A stretch of 47,885 nt of DNA from JBCCGG01 sp039029395 (GCA_039029395.1 JBCCGG010000047.1:1-47885); one strand, 5' to 3'; counted from the stretch's first letter, positions 1 to 8,344 are shown. Program-made: numbers and translations. Notes: a model not told the origin generated them from the sequence alone.

Positions 1-485
1 GCGCGCTCCTCCGCTGGTGCCGGCAGCGGCTCATTCCGCTGACTCTGGAGCTGTAGGGACGGCTCTTCCTCGCTCTCCGGAATGACGGCCACCTGCTCCA
101 TGACGCTCTCGCTGTTCTCCGCGCGGGAGACCTCGTCCTTGGCGACCATCGCGAGCTGCTGGTTTGGCTGGTAGACCCGCATAGTCAGGCCCACCGCGGC
201 GGCAATCACGACGCTGGCGGCGAGACCGGTGGCAAGCGAGCGCTGCCAGGGCCAGGCCTTTGGCTTGGCCTGGTCCTGGCGCACGGCGGCCAGGGTCTTG
301 GCGACCAAGGCGTCGGAGGCATCTTCCGTTGGCAGCTCGTCGAGCGCGGCTTCGAGCCGGCGCAGATCGTCGAGTACCTGGGAGCAGGCCGCGCAGCCCT
401 CGATGTGGCGCTTGATCTCCTCGCGCGTGGCGGCGGCGACCCCCTCCTCCGCCAAGCAGGCCTGAACGTGGGGGCAATCAATCAT
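1..485 (-). CDS. Anti-sigma factor with ZAS zinc finger (partial, continues past the left edge)
   Basis: The frame opens at an ATG at 485 and stays open to base 1, so the C-terminus is outside the window. The N-terminal 50 residues carry the zinc-binding anti-sigma signature H-x3-C-x2-C (HIEGCAAC), preceded by another His and Cys (CPHVQAC). A hydrophobic segment around residues 85-105 (start SLATGLAASV) predicts one membrane span, followed by an acidic, Glu/Gln-rich periplasmic part. The start codon overlaps the end of the upstream sigma gene by 8 bases, which implies translational coupling. By family, such proteins hold an ECF sigma factor at the inner membrane until a signal releases it. 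The signal cannot be read from the sequence. Confidence 0.85.
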   Translation of the reverse strand, partial: MIDCPHVQACLAEEGVAAATREEIKRHIEGCAACSQVLDDLRRLEAALDELPTEDASDALVAKTLAAVRQDQAKPKAWPWQRSLATGLAASVVIAAAVGLTMRVYQPNQQLAMVAKDEVSRAENSESVMEQVAVIPESEEEPSLQLQSQRNEPLPAPAEER

Positions 486-1125
486 GTCGGTCTCCTGAGA
501 TCCCGCTGGGTGCGTCGCGCTCGGCCATGGCGGCGGCCAGGGCGAGACGGGCGCGGCGCAGGTGGGTCTTGACGGTGTTGAGCGGCAGGTCGAGGCTCTC
601 GGCCACTTCCGGTTGGCGCAAGCCCGCCACGCTGACCAGCAGCAGGACTTCGCGCTGGGCCAGTGGCAGCTCGCGGATTGCCCGCTCCAGCCAGGTCACG
701 GTCTCGCGCGCTTGAGCGATGCGCTCGGGGCTTGGATCCGGGTCGGCCGCCTCGGGCATCTCATCGGCATCGACGGAGGCGAGTTGCGGCTTGCGGTCAC
801 GAAAGTGGTTGCGCACGGCATTTGCGACGATGGTAAAGAGCCAGGGTGCCAGCGGCCGGGCCGGGTCGTAGTCCCCGGCGGCCCGGTGCACCTTGAGGAA
901 AATCCCCTGAAAGACGTCGTCCCGTTCGGACTCGGCGACGCCGTTGCGCACCAGGTAGCTGTAGACAGGCCGTCGGTAGGCCGCGAGCAAGGCGGGAAAG
1001 GCGCTTTCGTCGCCGCGCCGGTGACGGGCCAGCCAGCCGCGCTCTTCCAAGTCGACCACCTGTTCCGGCTGCTGGGCGTCTTCCGTCACCAATTCGCTCG
1101 CTGCCAAACCCACGAAACAAGCCAC
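478..1125 (-). CDS. ECF-type RNA polymerase sigma factor
   Basis: A 215-residue protein with sigma-70 region 2 at about residues 43-111 (AFPALLAAYRRPVYSYL, then DVFQGIFLKVH and PWLFTIVANAVRNHFRD) and region 4 at about 140-195 (LPLAQREVLLL, then a helix-turn-helix ending in VKTHLRRARLALA). It has no regions 1 or 3, as expected for an extracytoplasmic-function sigma factor. The listed start is a GTG; a second GTG at 1113 has a better-spaced AGGTGG and may be the true one. It is co-transcribed with the overlapping anti-sigma gene. A GAAACC/CGGTT pair upstream (minus strand, 1156-1186) resembles an ECF autoregulatory promoter, but the spacer is long and I do not rely on it. Confidence 0.93.
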   Translation of the reverse strand: MACFVGLAASELVTEDAQQPEQVVDLEERGWLARHRRGDESAFPALLAAYRRPVYSYLVRNGVAESERDDVFQGIFLKVHRAAGDYDPARPLAPWLFTIVANAVRNHFRDRKPQLASVDADEMPEAADPDPSPERIAQARETVTWLERAIRELPLAQREVLLLVSVAGLRQPEVAESLDLPLNTVKTHLRRARLALAAAMAERDAPSGISGDRHD

Positions 1126-1208
1126 CTTTCCGGGCGCTCAATCCATCCTATGACAGAACCGTACCCGGGGCGGGCGAAAAGGTTTCAGCCGGCACGGCGC
1201 TTCGCGCT

Positions 1209-1226
1209 ATTTTCAGATCTGAAAAT
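1209..1226. promoter_or_regulatory. 18-bp perfect palindrome, probable operator of the XRE-cupin regulator
   Basis: ATTTTCAGATCTGAAAAT is perfectly self-complementary and ends 18 bases before the ATG of the XRE-cupin gene. The same outer arms recur at 1880-1897 in front of the transporter operon. A dyad of this size next to a regulator gene and its adjacent operon is typical of an autoregulated local repressor or activator. That this regulator binds it is inference. Confidence 0.75.
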
Positions 1227-1244
1227 CTGCCAGGATAGGCGCCG

Positions 1245-1880
1245 ATGAACGACCAACCCGCGATCACCAAGGGCGCCCAGCCGAGCGCCGAGGACCGCTC
1301 GATCGGCGCCAACATCCGGCGCTACCGCTGTGCCGAGGGCCTCACCCTGAAGGCGCTGGCCGAGCGCAGCGGGGTCTCGATCGCGACCATCAGCAAGATC
1401 GAAACCGGCAAGATCTCCGGTGGCTTCGAGACAATCTACAAGATCGCCCGGGGTCTTGGGGTTTTGGTCACCGAGATTATCATCGATCAGGAAGGCGGTG
1501 CGGAGCCCGTGGTCGTGCACCCGCGCGACAAGGCCGACGTGCACCGGACGGAGCTTTATGACTACTACCCCCAGGCCTTCCGGCGGGCCGGGGCCCTCAA
1601 CCCCTATGTCATGGTGATCCACGCGCGCACGGCGCCAGATAAGCGCGACTGGTCGATTCACGACGGCGAGGAGGTGGTGCTGGTGCTCTCTGGCCGGATC
1701 GAGCTGCACCGTGAAGGCGCTAAGCCCATGGAACTTTCCGCCGGGGACAGCGCCTGCTTTGAGTCCGGCACCCGCCACTGCTTTGTCACGGTGAGCGAGC
1801 GGCCTGCTAAAATTTTCTCGATTTCGACCAGAGGACCCGCGACCCGGGCCAAGGGGCGGCTAATGTTCTCGGGACCGTAA
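1245..1880 (+). CDS. XRE-family transcriptional regulator with C-terminal cupin domain
   Basis: A 211-residue two-domain regulator. Residues 21-77 form an XRE/Cro helix-turn-helix (LKALAERSGVSIATISKIE is the recognition part). Residues about 125-200 form a cupin beta-barrel (IHDGEEVVLVLSGRIELH ... GDSACFESGTRHCF), the usual ligand-sensing domain. Family members of about 180-210 residues commonly control neighbouring amine, amino-acid or sulfur uptake genes. It lies just upstream of the Liv-type transporter operon in the same direction, and near-identical dyads lie in front of both, so it is the probable local regulator. The effector is unknown but is likely the transported compound or a product of the hydrolase at 6578. 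Confidence 0.92.
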   Translation: MNDQPAITKGAQPSAEDRSIGANIRRYRCAEGLTLKALAERSGVSIATISKIETGKISGGFETIYKIARGLGVLVTEIIIDQEGGAEPVVVHPRDKADVHRTELYDYYPQAFRRAGALNPYVMVIHARTAPDKRDWSIHDGEEVVLVLSGRIELHREGAKPMELSAGDSACFESGTRHCFVTVSERPAKIFSISTRGPATRAKGRLMFSGP

Positions 1881-1897
1881 TTTTCAAATATGAAAAT
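1880..1897. promoter_or_regulatory. Second operator-like dyad, upstream of the ABC transporter operon
   Basis: ATTTTCAAATATGAAAAT has the same 7-base arms (ATTTTCA/TGAAAAT) as the palindrome at 1209-1226 and differs only in the four central bases. It starts on the last base of the regulator stop codon and lies about 75 bases before the start of the substrate-binding protein gene, a suitable place to control that promoter. Confidence 0.75.
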
Positions 1898-1972
1898 CGT
1901 TCGAATTGGTCTAGCCTATGATCAATGACCGCGAGAGGCTCATGGCGCGGTCGAAAATTGAAGGAGGAGGCA

Positions 1973-3148
1973 ATGACAATTGGGACACGCGTAGTGGTAG
2001 GTTTCGGCCTGGCGGCGCTGCTGCTGGCCACGCCCGCCGTGGCGGCGGATGACGAAATTCTCATTGGCGGTGCCTTAAGCCTGACCGGCGTCCAGGCGCC
2101 GCTCGACACACCGGGCTTCAAGGGTGCCGAGGTCGCGATCAAGGCGATCAACGATTCCGGCGGCCTGCTCGGCAAGAAAGTGCGCTTCGTCAATATCGAC
2201 GGCAAGTCCGATCCTGTCACGGTTGGCAACGTGGCCGTCGAGCTGATCGACGACGGCGCGGCCCTGATCGTCGCGCCCTGCGACTTCGACTTCGGCGGAC
2301 CGGCCAGCCGGGAGGCCCAGTCCGCCGGCCTGGTCGGCATCTCGACCTGCGCGTCGGATCCGCTCTACAGCTCTTGGTCGCTCGGCGACAAGCAGTTCAC
2401 GCTCTCCATGTGGAACACCACCATGGGCGCGACGGCGGCCGACTATGCCTTAAAGGAACGCGGCTGGAAGACCGCCTATGTGGTGACCGACCAGTTCATC
2501 GCCTACACCAAGTCGCTTTCGAAGTACTTCGTGGATCACTTCAAGGAGATCGGCGGCAAGGTCATCCTGGAGGACACTTACACCAACGGCGACAATGACT
2601 TTTCCGCCCAGCTTGCCCGTTTGCAGGCGCTCGGCGAAAAGCCCGACGTGATCTTCATCTCATCCTACGGCACCGACATCGCGGTGATGATCCGGGCCTT
2701 GCGCGAGGTCGGCTTCGATGCGCCGATTTTGGGCGGCGACTCCTATGACGACCCGGCGATCCACGAGGCGCTGGGCGAGAAGCTGGGCAGCGACGTCTAC
2801 TTCGTCACTCATACCTGGATGGGCCCGGAAGCCCATCCGGACATGCCGAAGTTCATCGAGCTCTACGAGGACATGCATGGCGAGCCGCCGGACACCTCCT
2901 TCGTCGCGACCGGCTGGGACACCATCATGCTTCTGGCCGAGGCGGTGAAGATGGCCGGCACGACCGATGGAGCGGCCGTCGCAAAAGCGCTCGAAGAGGG
3001 CGACTTCAAGCTGTTGACCGGCGACCTTTCCTACAAGAATGCAGAGGAAGGCCACGCGCCGGACAAGGCGGCGGTGCTGATCGAGCTGAAGGAGGGCAAG
3101 CCCCAGTTCCTCGGCTGGCGTCGTCCCGAGACTATTCCTGATCCCTGA
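1973..3148 (+). CDS. Periplasmic substrate-binding protein of a branched-chain amino acid/amide-type ABC transporter
   Basis: A 391-residue Peripla_BP_6 (LivJ/AmiC-like) protein. The ATG at 1973 is chosen because it follows AAGGAGGAGG by two bases and begins a clean signal peptide (hydrophobic VVVGFGLAALLLA, cleavage near AVA-AD). An upstream in-frame ATG at 1925 would bury this signal. Mature-domain hallmarks are ILIGGALSLTG near the N-terminus and the GWKTAYVVTDQF hinge region. It is the first gene of the importer operon and is separated from the ATPase gene by a strong hairpin terminator. The family binds branched-chain amino acids, urea, short amides or aromatic acids; the ligand cannot be read from sequence. 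The hydrolase at the operon end favours an amide or carbamoyl compound. Confidence 0.93.
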   Translation: MTIGTRVVVGFGLAALLLATPAVAADDEILIGGALSLTGVQAPLDTPGFKGAEVAIKAINDSGGLLGKKVRFVNIDGKSDPVTVGNVAVELIDDGAALIVAPCDFDFGGPASREAQSAGLVGISTCASDPLYSSWSLGDKQFTLSMWNTTMGATAADYALKERGWKTAYVVTDQFIAYTKSLSKYFVDHFKEIGGKVILEDTYTNGDNDFSAQLARLQALGEKPDVIFISSYGTDIAVMIRALREVGFDAPILGGDSYDDPAIHEALGEKLGSDVYFVTHTWMGPEAHPDMPKFIELYEDMHGEPPDTSFVATGWDTIMLLAEAVKMAGTTDGAAVAKALEEGDFKLLTGDLSYKNAEEGHAPDKAAVLIELKEGKPQFLGWRRPETIPDP

Positions 3149-3159
3149 TACCTTGCCGT

Positions 3160-3195
3160 GCACCGGGGCTAAGGCGCCCCGGTGCCTCTTTTTTT
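3160..3195 (+). terminator. Intrinsic terminator/attenuator between binding-protein and ATPase genes
   Basis: A perfect 10-bp stem (GCACCGGGGC / GCCCCGGTGC) with a six-base loop is followed by CTCTTTTTTT. It lies 12 bases after the binding-protein stop codon and ends about 12 bases before the ATPase start. Partial readthrough here would give more binding protein than membrane complex. Confidence 0.9.
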
Positions 3196-3207
3196 GCGCG
3201 GGCAGTG

Positions 3208-3948
3208 ATGACGGATCAGTCTCTTCGTACCGTCGATCTTTCGGTCGAGTTCGCGGGCCTGCGCGCCCTTGATCATGTGTCCCTGTCCGTCGCGCCGGGC
3301 GAGATCCTCGGCCTGATCGGACCCAACGGATCGGGCAAAACCACCCTCGTGAATGCGATCACCGGTCAAGTGCCCCTGGCCGGCGGGCAAGTGCTGTGCG
3401 GGCCCGAGGACCTAAGCGGCCTGGCGCCTCGTCAAGTGGCCCTGCGCGGTATCGCCCGCTCGTTCCAAGTGGTGCGCCTGTTCAACAATCTGAGCGTTTC
3501 CGAGAACCTGGAGGCGGCCGCCCTGGTACATCATCGGGGTCGGCGCGCGGCGCGGCATAAGGCCGACCGCTTGCTCGCCGAGTTCGGCCTGGAGGCGCGC
3601 GCCGGCGACCTGGCGGTCGGCCTCAGCTACGGCGACAAGCGCCGAGTCGAGATTGCCCGGGCGCTCGCCGCCGACCCGGCCTTCCTGCTGCTCGACGAGC
3701 CGGCCGCCGGCATGAACGAGGCGGAGACCGCCGATCTTCTAGCGATTTTGGAAAACCTGCCCCGGGCGCGCGGGCTCAGCCTGCTGATCATCGACCACGA
3801 CATGGGGCTCATCATGCGGCTGTGCGAGCGGCTTCATGTGCTTGCCTCGGGGCGCACCATCGCCGAGGGCGACAAGGAGAGCGTGCGCGCCAATCCGGCG
3901 GTGATCGAGGCCTACTTGGGTACCGATGCAGAGGCCGGCCATGCTTGA
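3208..3948 (+). CDS. ABC transporter ATP-binding protein, LivG type
   Basis: A 246-residue nucleotide-binding subunit. It has Walker A GPNGSGKTT (near residue 40), signature motif LSYGDKRR in place of the usual LSGGQ, Walker B FLLLDEPAAGMN and the switch His in IIDHDMGLIM. The LSYGDKRR and DEPAAGMN variants are typical of LivG-type subunits. The ATG at 3208 is preferred; a GTG one codon upstream is also possible. The gene overlaps the next ATPase by 8 bases. It pairs with the LivF-type ATPase, and the two drive the two permeases at 4653 and 5553. Confidence 0.95.
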   Translation: MTDQSLRTVDLSVEFAGLRALDHVSLSVAPGEILGLIGPNGSGKTTLVNAITGQVPLAGGQVLCGPEDLSGLAPRQVALRGIARSFQVVRLFNNLSVSENLEAAALVHHRGRRAARHKADRLLAEFGLEARAGDLAVGLSYGDKRRVEIARALAADPAFLLLDEPAAGMNEAETADLLAILENLPRARGLSLLIIDHDMGLIMRLCERLHVLASGRTIAEGDKESVRANPAVIEAYLGTDAEAGHA

Positions 3949-4648
3949 GGTCGAGGGCTTGCGGGTGGACTACGGTGCGATCCGCGCGGTGCACGACGTC
4001 TCGCTGACCCTGGCCGAAGGCGAGCTGGTCACCCTGTTGGGCGCCAACGGGGCCGGCAAGTCCTCGACCCTCATGTGCATCGCCGGCGCTCTGCCGGCCA
4101 GCGCCGGCGCGATCCGGCTCGGCGGCCAGAACGTCACCGCGGCCAGCCCAGAGACCATGGTGCGCCTGGGCATCGCAACCGTGCCGGAAACCCGGGACGT
4201 CTTTCCCGATCTGACGGTGAGCGAGAACCTCCAGCTCGGCGCCTATACCCGGCGCAAGGACACGGCAAGCGTGGCACAGGACCGGGCGCGCCTGCTCGAG
4301 ATGTTCCCGGTGCTGGCAGAGCGCGCCGCTCAGGCGGCCGGCACGCTCTCGGGGGGCGAGCAGCAGATGCTGGTGATCGCGCGCGCCATGATGTCCCGCC
4401 CGCGCTTCCTGATGCTCGACGAGCCTTCGCTTGGCCTGGCGCCGACCATCGTCGACCAGATTTTTCAGATGATCGCCCGGCTCAAGGCCGAGGGCGTCAC
4501 GATTCTGCTGGTCGAGCAGAACGCCTCCAAGGCGCTCTCCGTCGCCGACCGGGCCTATGTCATGCGCCTGGGCCGCATCGAGGCCCAAGGCACAGCCGCG
4601 GAGATCGCCGCGGCGACCGATCTCAAAGCGCTTTATCTCGCAGGCTGA
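3941..4648 (+). CDS. ABC transporter ATP-binding protein, LivF type
   Basis: A 235-residue ATPase with Walker A GANGAGKSS, signature LSGGEQQML, Walker B FLMLDEPSLGL and switch His replaced by Gln in LLVEQNASKAL, all LivF hallmarks. The ATG at 3941 is used because it starts the conserved LEVEGLRVDYG strand and overlaps the upstream stop codon. An in-frame ATG at 3926 would add five residues. It is the second ATPase of the heterodimeric Liv-type importer encoded here. Confidence 0.95.
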   Translation: MLEVEGLRVDYGAIRAVHDVSLTLAEGELVTLLGANGAGKSSTLMCIAGALPASAGAIRLGGQNVTAASPETMVRLGIATVPETRDVFPDLTVSENLQLGAYTRRKDTASVAQDRARLLEMFPVLAERAAQAAGTLSGGEQQMLVIARAMMSRPRFLMLDEPSLGLAPTIVDQIFQMIARLKAEGVTILLVEQNASKALSVADRAYVMRLGRIEAQGTAAEIAAATDLKALYLAG

Positions 4649-4652
4649 CTCC

Positions 4653-5543
4653 ATGACCACCTTTTTGCAGTTCCTGATCGATGTGCTCAGCCTGGGCGGC
4701 GCCTATGCTCTGATGGCGCTGGGTCTGGTCATCGTCTACGGCATTCTGCGTCTGGTGAACTTCGCCTACGGCGAGCTGATCATGGTCGCCGGCTACACGA
4801 TGTATTTGGTCAGCGGCTCCGGCCTGCCCTGGCTGGTCATGGCCGCCATCGCGGTCCTCATGGCGATCTTGGCCGGCATCGCGACCGACTACGTGGCCTT
4901 CCGGCCGGTGCGCGCGAAATCGGTGACCGCCGTGCTGATCACCTCCTTCGCTTTCGCGACCCTGCTGCAGAACGCGGCGCTGCTGTTCATCTCGCCGAGA
5001 CCGCGCAACGTGCCCCTGCCCGAGGTCTTTTCGCAGACCGTGGAGATCGCTGGCGTGATCACCCCGGCGCGCAACCTGATCACGATTGCGGCTGCGGTGA
5101 TCCTGCTCGCGCTCTTCTCCTGGCTGATGCGCCGCTCGGTGCTCGGCATCGCCATGCGCGCGGCGGCGACCAATTTCACCATGGCGCGCATGCTGGGCAT
5201 CCCGGCCAATCTGATCATCTCCTCGGCCTTCGCGATCAGCGGGCTTCTGGCCGGCGTGGTCTCGCTGCTGTGGATCGGGCGGATCGGCGCGGTGGTGCCG
5301 GGCATCGGGCTCGAGCCGCTTCTGATCGCCTTCATCGCGACCGTGATCGGCGGCATGCGCAGCCTTCAGGGCGCGGTGCTCGGCGGCTTCCTGCTCGCCT
5401 TCATCGACACCACGCTGAACTTTACCCTGCCCCAGGACCTGCTGAAGTTTCGCGATGCCTTCACCTTCAGCCTGGTCATCCTGATCCTGCTGTGGCGCCC
5501 CGAGGGCCTGATCAAGGGCCCAGCTTCGGGTCAGAGAACCTAA
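4653..5543 (+). CDS. ABC transporter permease, LivH type
   Basis: A 296-residue inner-membrane protein with about eight hydrophobic segments. The N-terminus (MTTFLQFLIDVLSLGGAYAL, then VIVYGILRLVNFAYGEL) and the cytoplasmic coupling stretch RMLGIPANLIISSAFAISG are typical of LivH/UrtB-type permeases. The ATG at 4653 lies four bases after the LivF stop. Longer in-frame starts lie inside livF and are rejected because they precede the conserved N-terminus with non-hydrophobic sequence. It forms the translocation pore with the permease at 5553. Confidence 0.94.
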   Translation: MTTFLQFLIDVLSLGGAYALMALGLVIVYGILRLVNFAYGELIMVAGYTMYLVSGSGLPWLVMAAIAVLMAILAGIATDYVAFRPVRAKSVTAVLITSFAFATLLQNAALLFISPRPRNVPLPEVFSQTVEIAGVITPARNLITIAAAVILLALFSWLMRRSVLGIAMRAAATNFTMARMLGIPANLIISSAFAISGLLAGVVSLLWIGRIGAVVPGIGLEPLLIAFIATVIGGMRSLQGAVLGGFLLAFIDTTLNFTLPQDLLKFRDAFTFSLVILILLWRPEGLIKGPASGQRT

Positions 5544-5552
5544 GCCGCGGCC

Positions 5553-6581
5553 ATGGGCAAGAACCTTCTCACCATCGCACTCCTGTGCGGATTGATCGTC
5601 GCCATGGTGGTCGTGACCAAGCTGCTCGGCGTGCGCCTCTTTGACCGCATCGCGATCAACCTCTGCATCGCCCTGGTGCTGGTGCTCGGCCTTCAGGTCT
5701 TCATGGGCAACTCGGGCATATTGAGCTTCGCTCATATCGGCTTCATGGGGGTCGGCGCCTATACTTCGGCGCTCTTGACCATTCCGAGCCGCATGAAGGG
5801 CATGTCCCTGCCCGATCTCGACCCCTTCTTCGCGGCGATCGAGCTGTCGCCCTATCTGGGTATCCTGATCGGCGGCTTGGCGGCGGCCTTGGTGGCGGCG
5901 GCGGTCTCCTACCCGCTCATGCGACTTTCAGACGCGGCGGCCGTGATCACCTCTTTCGCGCTCTTGGTCGTGCTGCACACCGTCATGACCCACTGGAGTG
6001 CTGTCACCAACGGGCCGCGCACCCTGTTCGGCCTACCCAGGGCAACCGACCTGTGGCTCGCCGCCGGCGCCGCGATCGTCGCCGTTGTCGCCGCGGTCGC
6101 CTTCAAGGAATCCCGCACCGGGCTGCTCTTGCGCTCAAGCCGGGACGACGAAGTGGCGTCCGGTGCCATGGGCGTGCACATCCCGCGCTTGCGCTGGCAG
6201 GCCTTCATTCTGAGCGCGCTCTTCGCCGGCATCGGCGGCGCGCTATGGGGCCACTTCATCACCTCCTTCTCGCCCAAGGCGTTCTTCCTGAAGGAGACCT
6301 TCGTGATTCTCTCCATGCTGGTGATCGGCGGCGCCAACACGGTGACCGGCGCGGTCTTCGGCGCTTTCATCGTCACCGCCGCCTTTGAATCCCTGCGCGC
6401 CACCGAGGCCGGACTCAACAAGCTGGATATCTTTTCCGAGCAGGTCGTCGGCTTGACCGAGATCGTCCTCGCACTGGCCATGATCGCGGTTCTGGCCTTG
6501 CGCCCCGGCGGCCTTTTCGCAACCCAGGAGATTGGCGTCCTACTGACCAGGCGCCGAAACAAAAGGGAGGACTCACCATGA
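5553..6581 (+). CDS. ABC transporter permease, LivM type
   Basis: A 342-residue membrane protein with about nine to ten hydrophobic segments and LivM hallmarks: LQVFMGNSGILSFAHIGFMG near the N-terminus and a cytoplasmic loop (RDDEVASGAMGVHIPRLRWQ) that contacts the ATPase. It ends in a basic tail (LLTRRRNKRED) after the last span. The stop codon overlaps the start of the following hydrolase gene by four bases (ATGA), so the hydrolase is part of the same operon. Confidence 0.94.
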   Translation: MGKNLLTIALLCGLIVAMVVVTKLLGVRLFDRIAINLCIALVLVLGLQVFMGNSGILSFAHIGFMGVGAYTSALLTIPSRMKGMSLPDLDPFFAAIELSPYLGILIGGLAAALVAAAVSYPLMRLSDAAAVITSFALLVVLHTVMTHWSAVTNGPRTLFGLPRATDLWLAAGAAIVAVVAAVAFKESRTGLLLRSSRDDEVASGAMGVHIPRLRWQAFILSALFAGIGGALWGHFITSFSPKAFFLKETFVILSMLVIGGANTVTGAVFGAFIVTAAFESLRATEAGLNKLDIFSEQVVGLTEIVLALAMIAVLALRPGGLFATQEIGVLLTRRRNKREDSP

Positions 6582-7249
6582 GCTGGAAGACCGCCTATCG
6601 CTCGTTTTACTACGCGACCGCCGAGGAGCCGGACGATATCCATCTGGATCCCGAGACAACGGCGCTCTTGGTGATCGACATTCAAAACACCTATCTGGAG
6701 GACAAGGACACGCCGGAGGAGACCGCCCGCTGGCAGCCCTTCTTCGATCGCATGCGCGAAACCGTGATCCCCAACACCGCGAAGATGATCGACGCCTGCC
6801 GCCAGCGCGGGATCGAGGTGGTCTACGCGCGCATCGCCTGCCACAAGGAAGACGGGCGGGATCGCTCGCTCAGCCAAAAGAAGCCCGGCTTCAACTACCT
6901 GCTGCTGCCCAAGACCGTCGAGGAAGGCCAGATCGTCCCGGAGCTGGCGCCCCAGGGCGACGAGATCGTCATCACCAAGACCACCGACAGCGCCCTGACC
7001 GGCACCAACCTGCGCATGTTGCTGCACAACATGGGCATCAGGGACGTCGTGGTGACCGGGATCTTCACCGACCAATGCGTCTCCTCCTCGGTGCGCTCAC
7101 TGGTCGATGAAAGCTTCGCCGTGGTCGTGGTCGAGGATTGCTGTGCGGCCGCCACAATGGAGCTGCACAACCACGAGCTGGAGATCATCAATATGATCTA
7201 TTGCCACGTGGTATCTTCAGAAGAAGCTTTAGGTTTCTTCTCCAACTAA
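6578..7249 (+). CDS. Isochorismatase-family cysteine hydrolase (amidohydrolase)
   Basis: A 223-residue cysteine hydrolase. The family triad is visible as Asp34 (LLVIDIQNTYL), Lys134 (IVITKTTDSAL) and Cys167 (GIFTDQCVSSSVRS); the cis-peptide region before the Cys is also conserved. The start overlaps the livM-like stop (ATGA), and a GGGAGG lies seven bases upstream. Relatives with this triad include biuret hydrolase, ureidoacrylate amidohydrolase and N-carbamoylsarcosine amidase. Coupling to an amide-type importer suggests that it hydrolyses the imported compound in the cytoplasm, but the substrate is not determined. The gene ends exactly where the convergent M48 gene ends, with no intervening base. 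Confidence 0.9.
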   Translation: MSWKTAYRSFYYATAEEPDDIHLDPETTALLVIDIQNTYLEDKDTPEETARWQPFFDRMRETVIPNTAKMIDACRQRGIEVVYARIACHKEDGRDRSLSQKKPGFNYLLLPKTVEEGQIVPELAPQGDEIVITKTTDSALTGTNLRMLLHNMGIRDVVVTGIFTDQCVSSSVRSLVDESFAVVVVEDCCAAATMELHNHELEIINMIYCHVVSSEEALGFFSN

Positions 7250-8341
7250 CTAATAATTGCATATTTTTTTGAGCGCGCGCCAGTCAGCATCGGTCATGGC
7301 CGGGCCGCCGCGCCCTTGGGCGGCCTCGAAGAAGGCCTGGCGCGCGCCGTGGCTGGGGTGGGTCGAGAGCAGCTGAAAGGCTGGCTCGGTCTCTCCGTGA
7401 TCCTCCTTCAGCTTGGCAAAGAATTCAGCCAGGCCCGAGGCCTTGATGTCGACCGCCATCAGCCGCTCGAGTGCCAGCTGATCGGCCTCGCGCTCTGCGT
7501 CGCGCCCATAGGAAAGGTTGGACAGCGCCAAGCCCAATCCACTTAGGCTGCCGCCGGTCGGGTCCTCGAAGAGAACGTCGAACAGCACCGCCAGGGAGAT
7601 GTTGCGCAACAGCGCCTGGGTGCCGTGGCGAGCGGTGACGTGGCCCATCTCGTGGGCCAGGATGCCGGCGACGACCTCGGGCGAGCGGGCCTGATCGAGC
7701 AGGCCGCGGAAGATCACCATCTGTCCGCCAGGCAGCGCAAAGGCATTGACGATGCCATGATCGAGCACCAACACCTCGTAGTCGTAGCCCGAGCCGTCGC
7801 CCTCGGCCAGGCGCGCCACCAGGGCATCGAGCGCGGCGCGGCCTTCGGCTCCATCGCAACGCGCCGGCCGGCCGCCGCCGACCATGGCGAGAATCTCGTC
7901 GACTTGATCCAAGGCGCGCTCGCCGAGCGCCCGCTCCCAGGAGATCGGAATCACGCGGGCCGCTTGGCTGGCGCCCCAGGGCAAAGCGTAGAGCAGGATG
8001 ACGAGCACCATTGCGATGCCCGCCAGGCCGAGCAGTAGCGCCTTGCCCAGACCCGCCTGACGGTGCTTGCCCGGCGCCAGCTGAGGCGCCCGTGGTGCCA
8101 GCTCCGCGAGGATATCCGGGTCGCTTACGGTTAGGCGCGCCGGATCTTCCTGGCCATTTCTGAGCCGCAAGGGCCGCCCCGGGTAGGGGGCCTCGACATA
8201 GGCGAGAGTCTCGTAGGGCCAGTGCGCGACGGCGCGGCCATCGGCATCCCGGCACGCCAAGTCGCTCACCATAAGCTCGACTTGGACCGGCAGCTGGGCA
8301 GCCGTCCTGCCGTCGCTGTAGCTGCCGGCGAAACGGGCCAC
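7250..8341 (-). CDS. M48-family zinc metallopeptidase, membrane-anchored
   Basis: A 363-residue protein. Residues 1-95 are a soluble N-terminal region, 100-122 a single hydrophobic span (LLLGLAGIAMVLVILLYAL), and the rest an M48 peptidase. The zinc motif is HEMGH at 230-234, and the third ligand is Glu in the AEREADQLALERL helix about 50 residues later. It is related to BepA/LoiP and YcaL-type periplasmic quality-control peptidases. The GTG start lies three bases after the stop of the DUF898 gene, so the two are an operon and probably work together at the inner membrane. Confidence 0.92.
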   Translation of the reverse strand: MARFAGSYSDGRTAAQLPVQVELMVSDLACRDADGRAVAHWPYETLAYVEAPYPGRPLRLRNGQEDPARLTVSDPDILAELAPRAPQLAPGKHRQAGLGKALLLGLAGIAMVLVILLYALPWGASQAARVIPISWERALGERALDQVDEILAMVGGGRPARCDGAEGRAALDALVARLAEGDGSGYDYEVLVLDHGIVNAFALPGGQMVIFRGLLDQARSPEVVAGILAHEMGHVTARHGTQALLRNISLAVLFDVLFEDPTGGSLSGLGLALSNLSYGRDAEREADQLALERLMAVDIKASGLAEFFAKLKEDHGETEPAFQLLSTHPSHGARQAFFEAAQGRGGPAMTDADWRALKKICNY

Positions 8342-8344
8342 GGC

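Noticed and set aside
4623..5735. 370-codon minus-strand frame opposite the LivH-type permease
   Set aside because: The translation is a His/Asp/Gln-rich low-complexity string expected from reading a hydrophobic-protein gene backwards.
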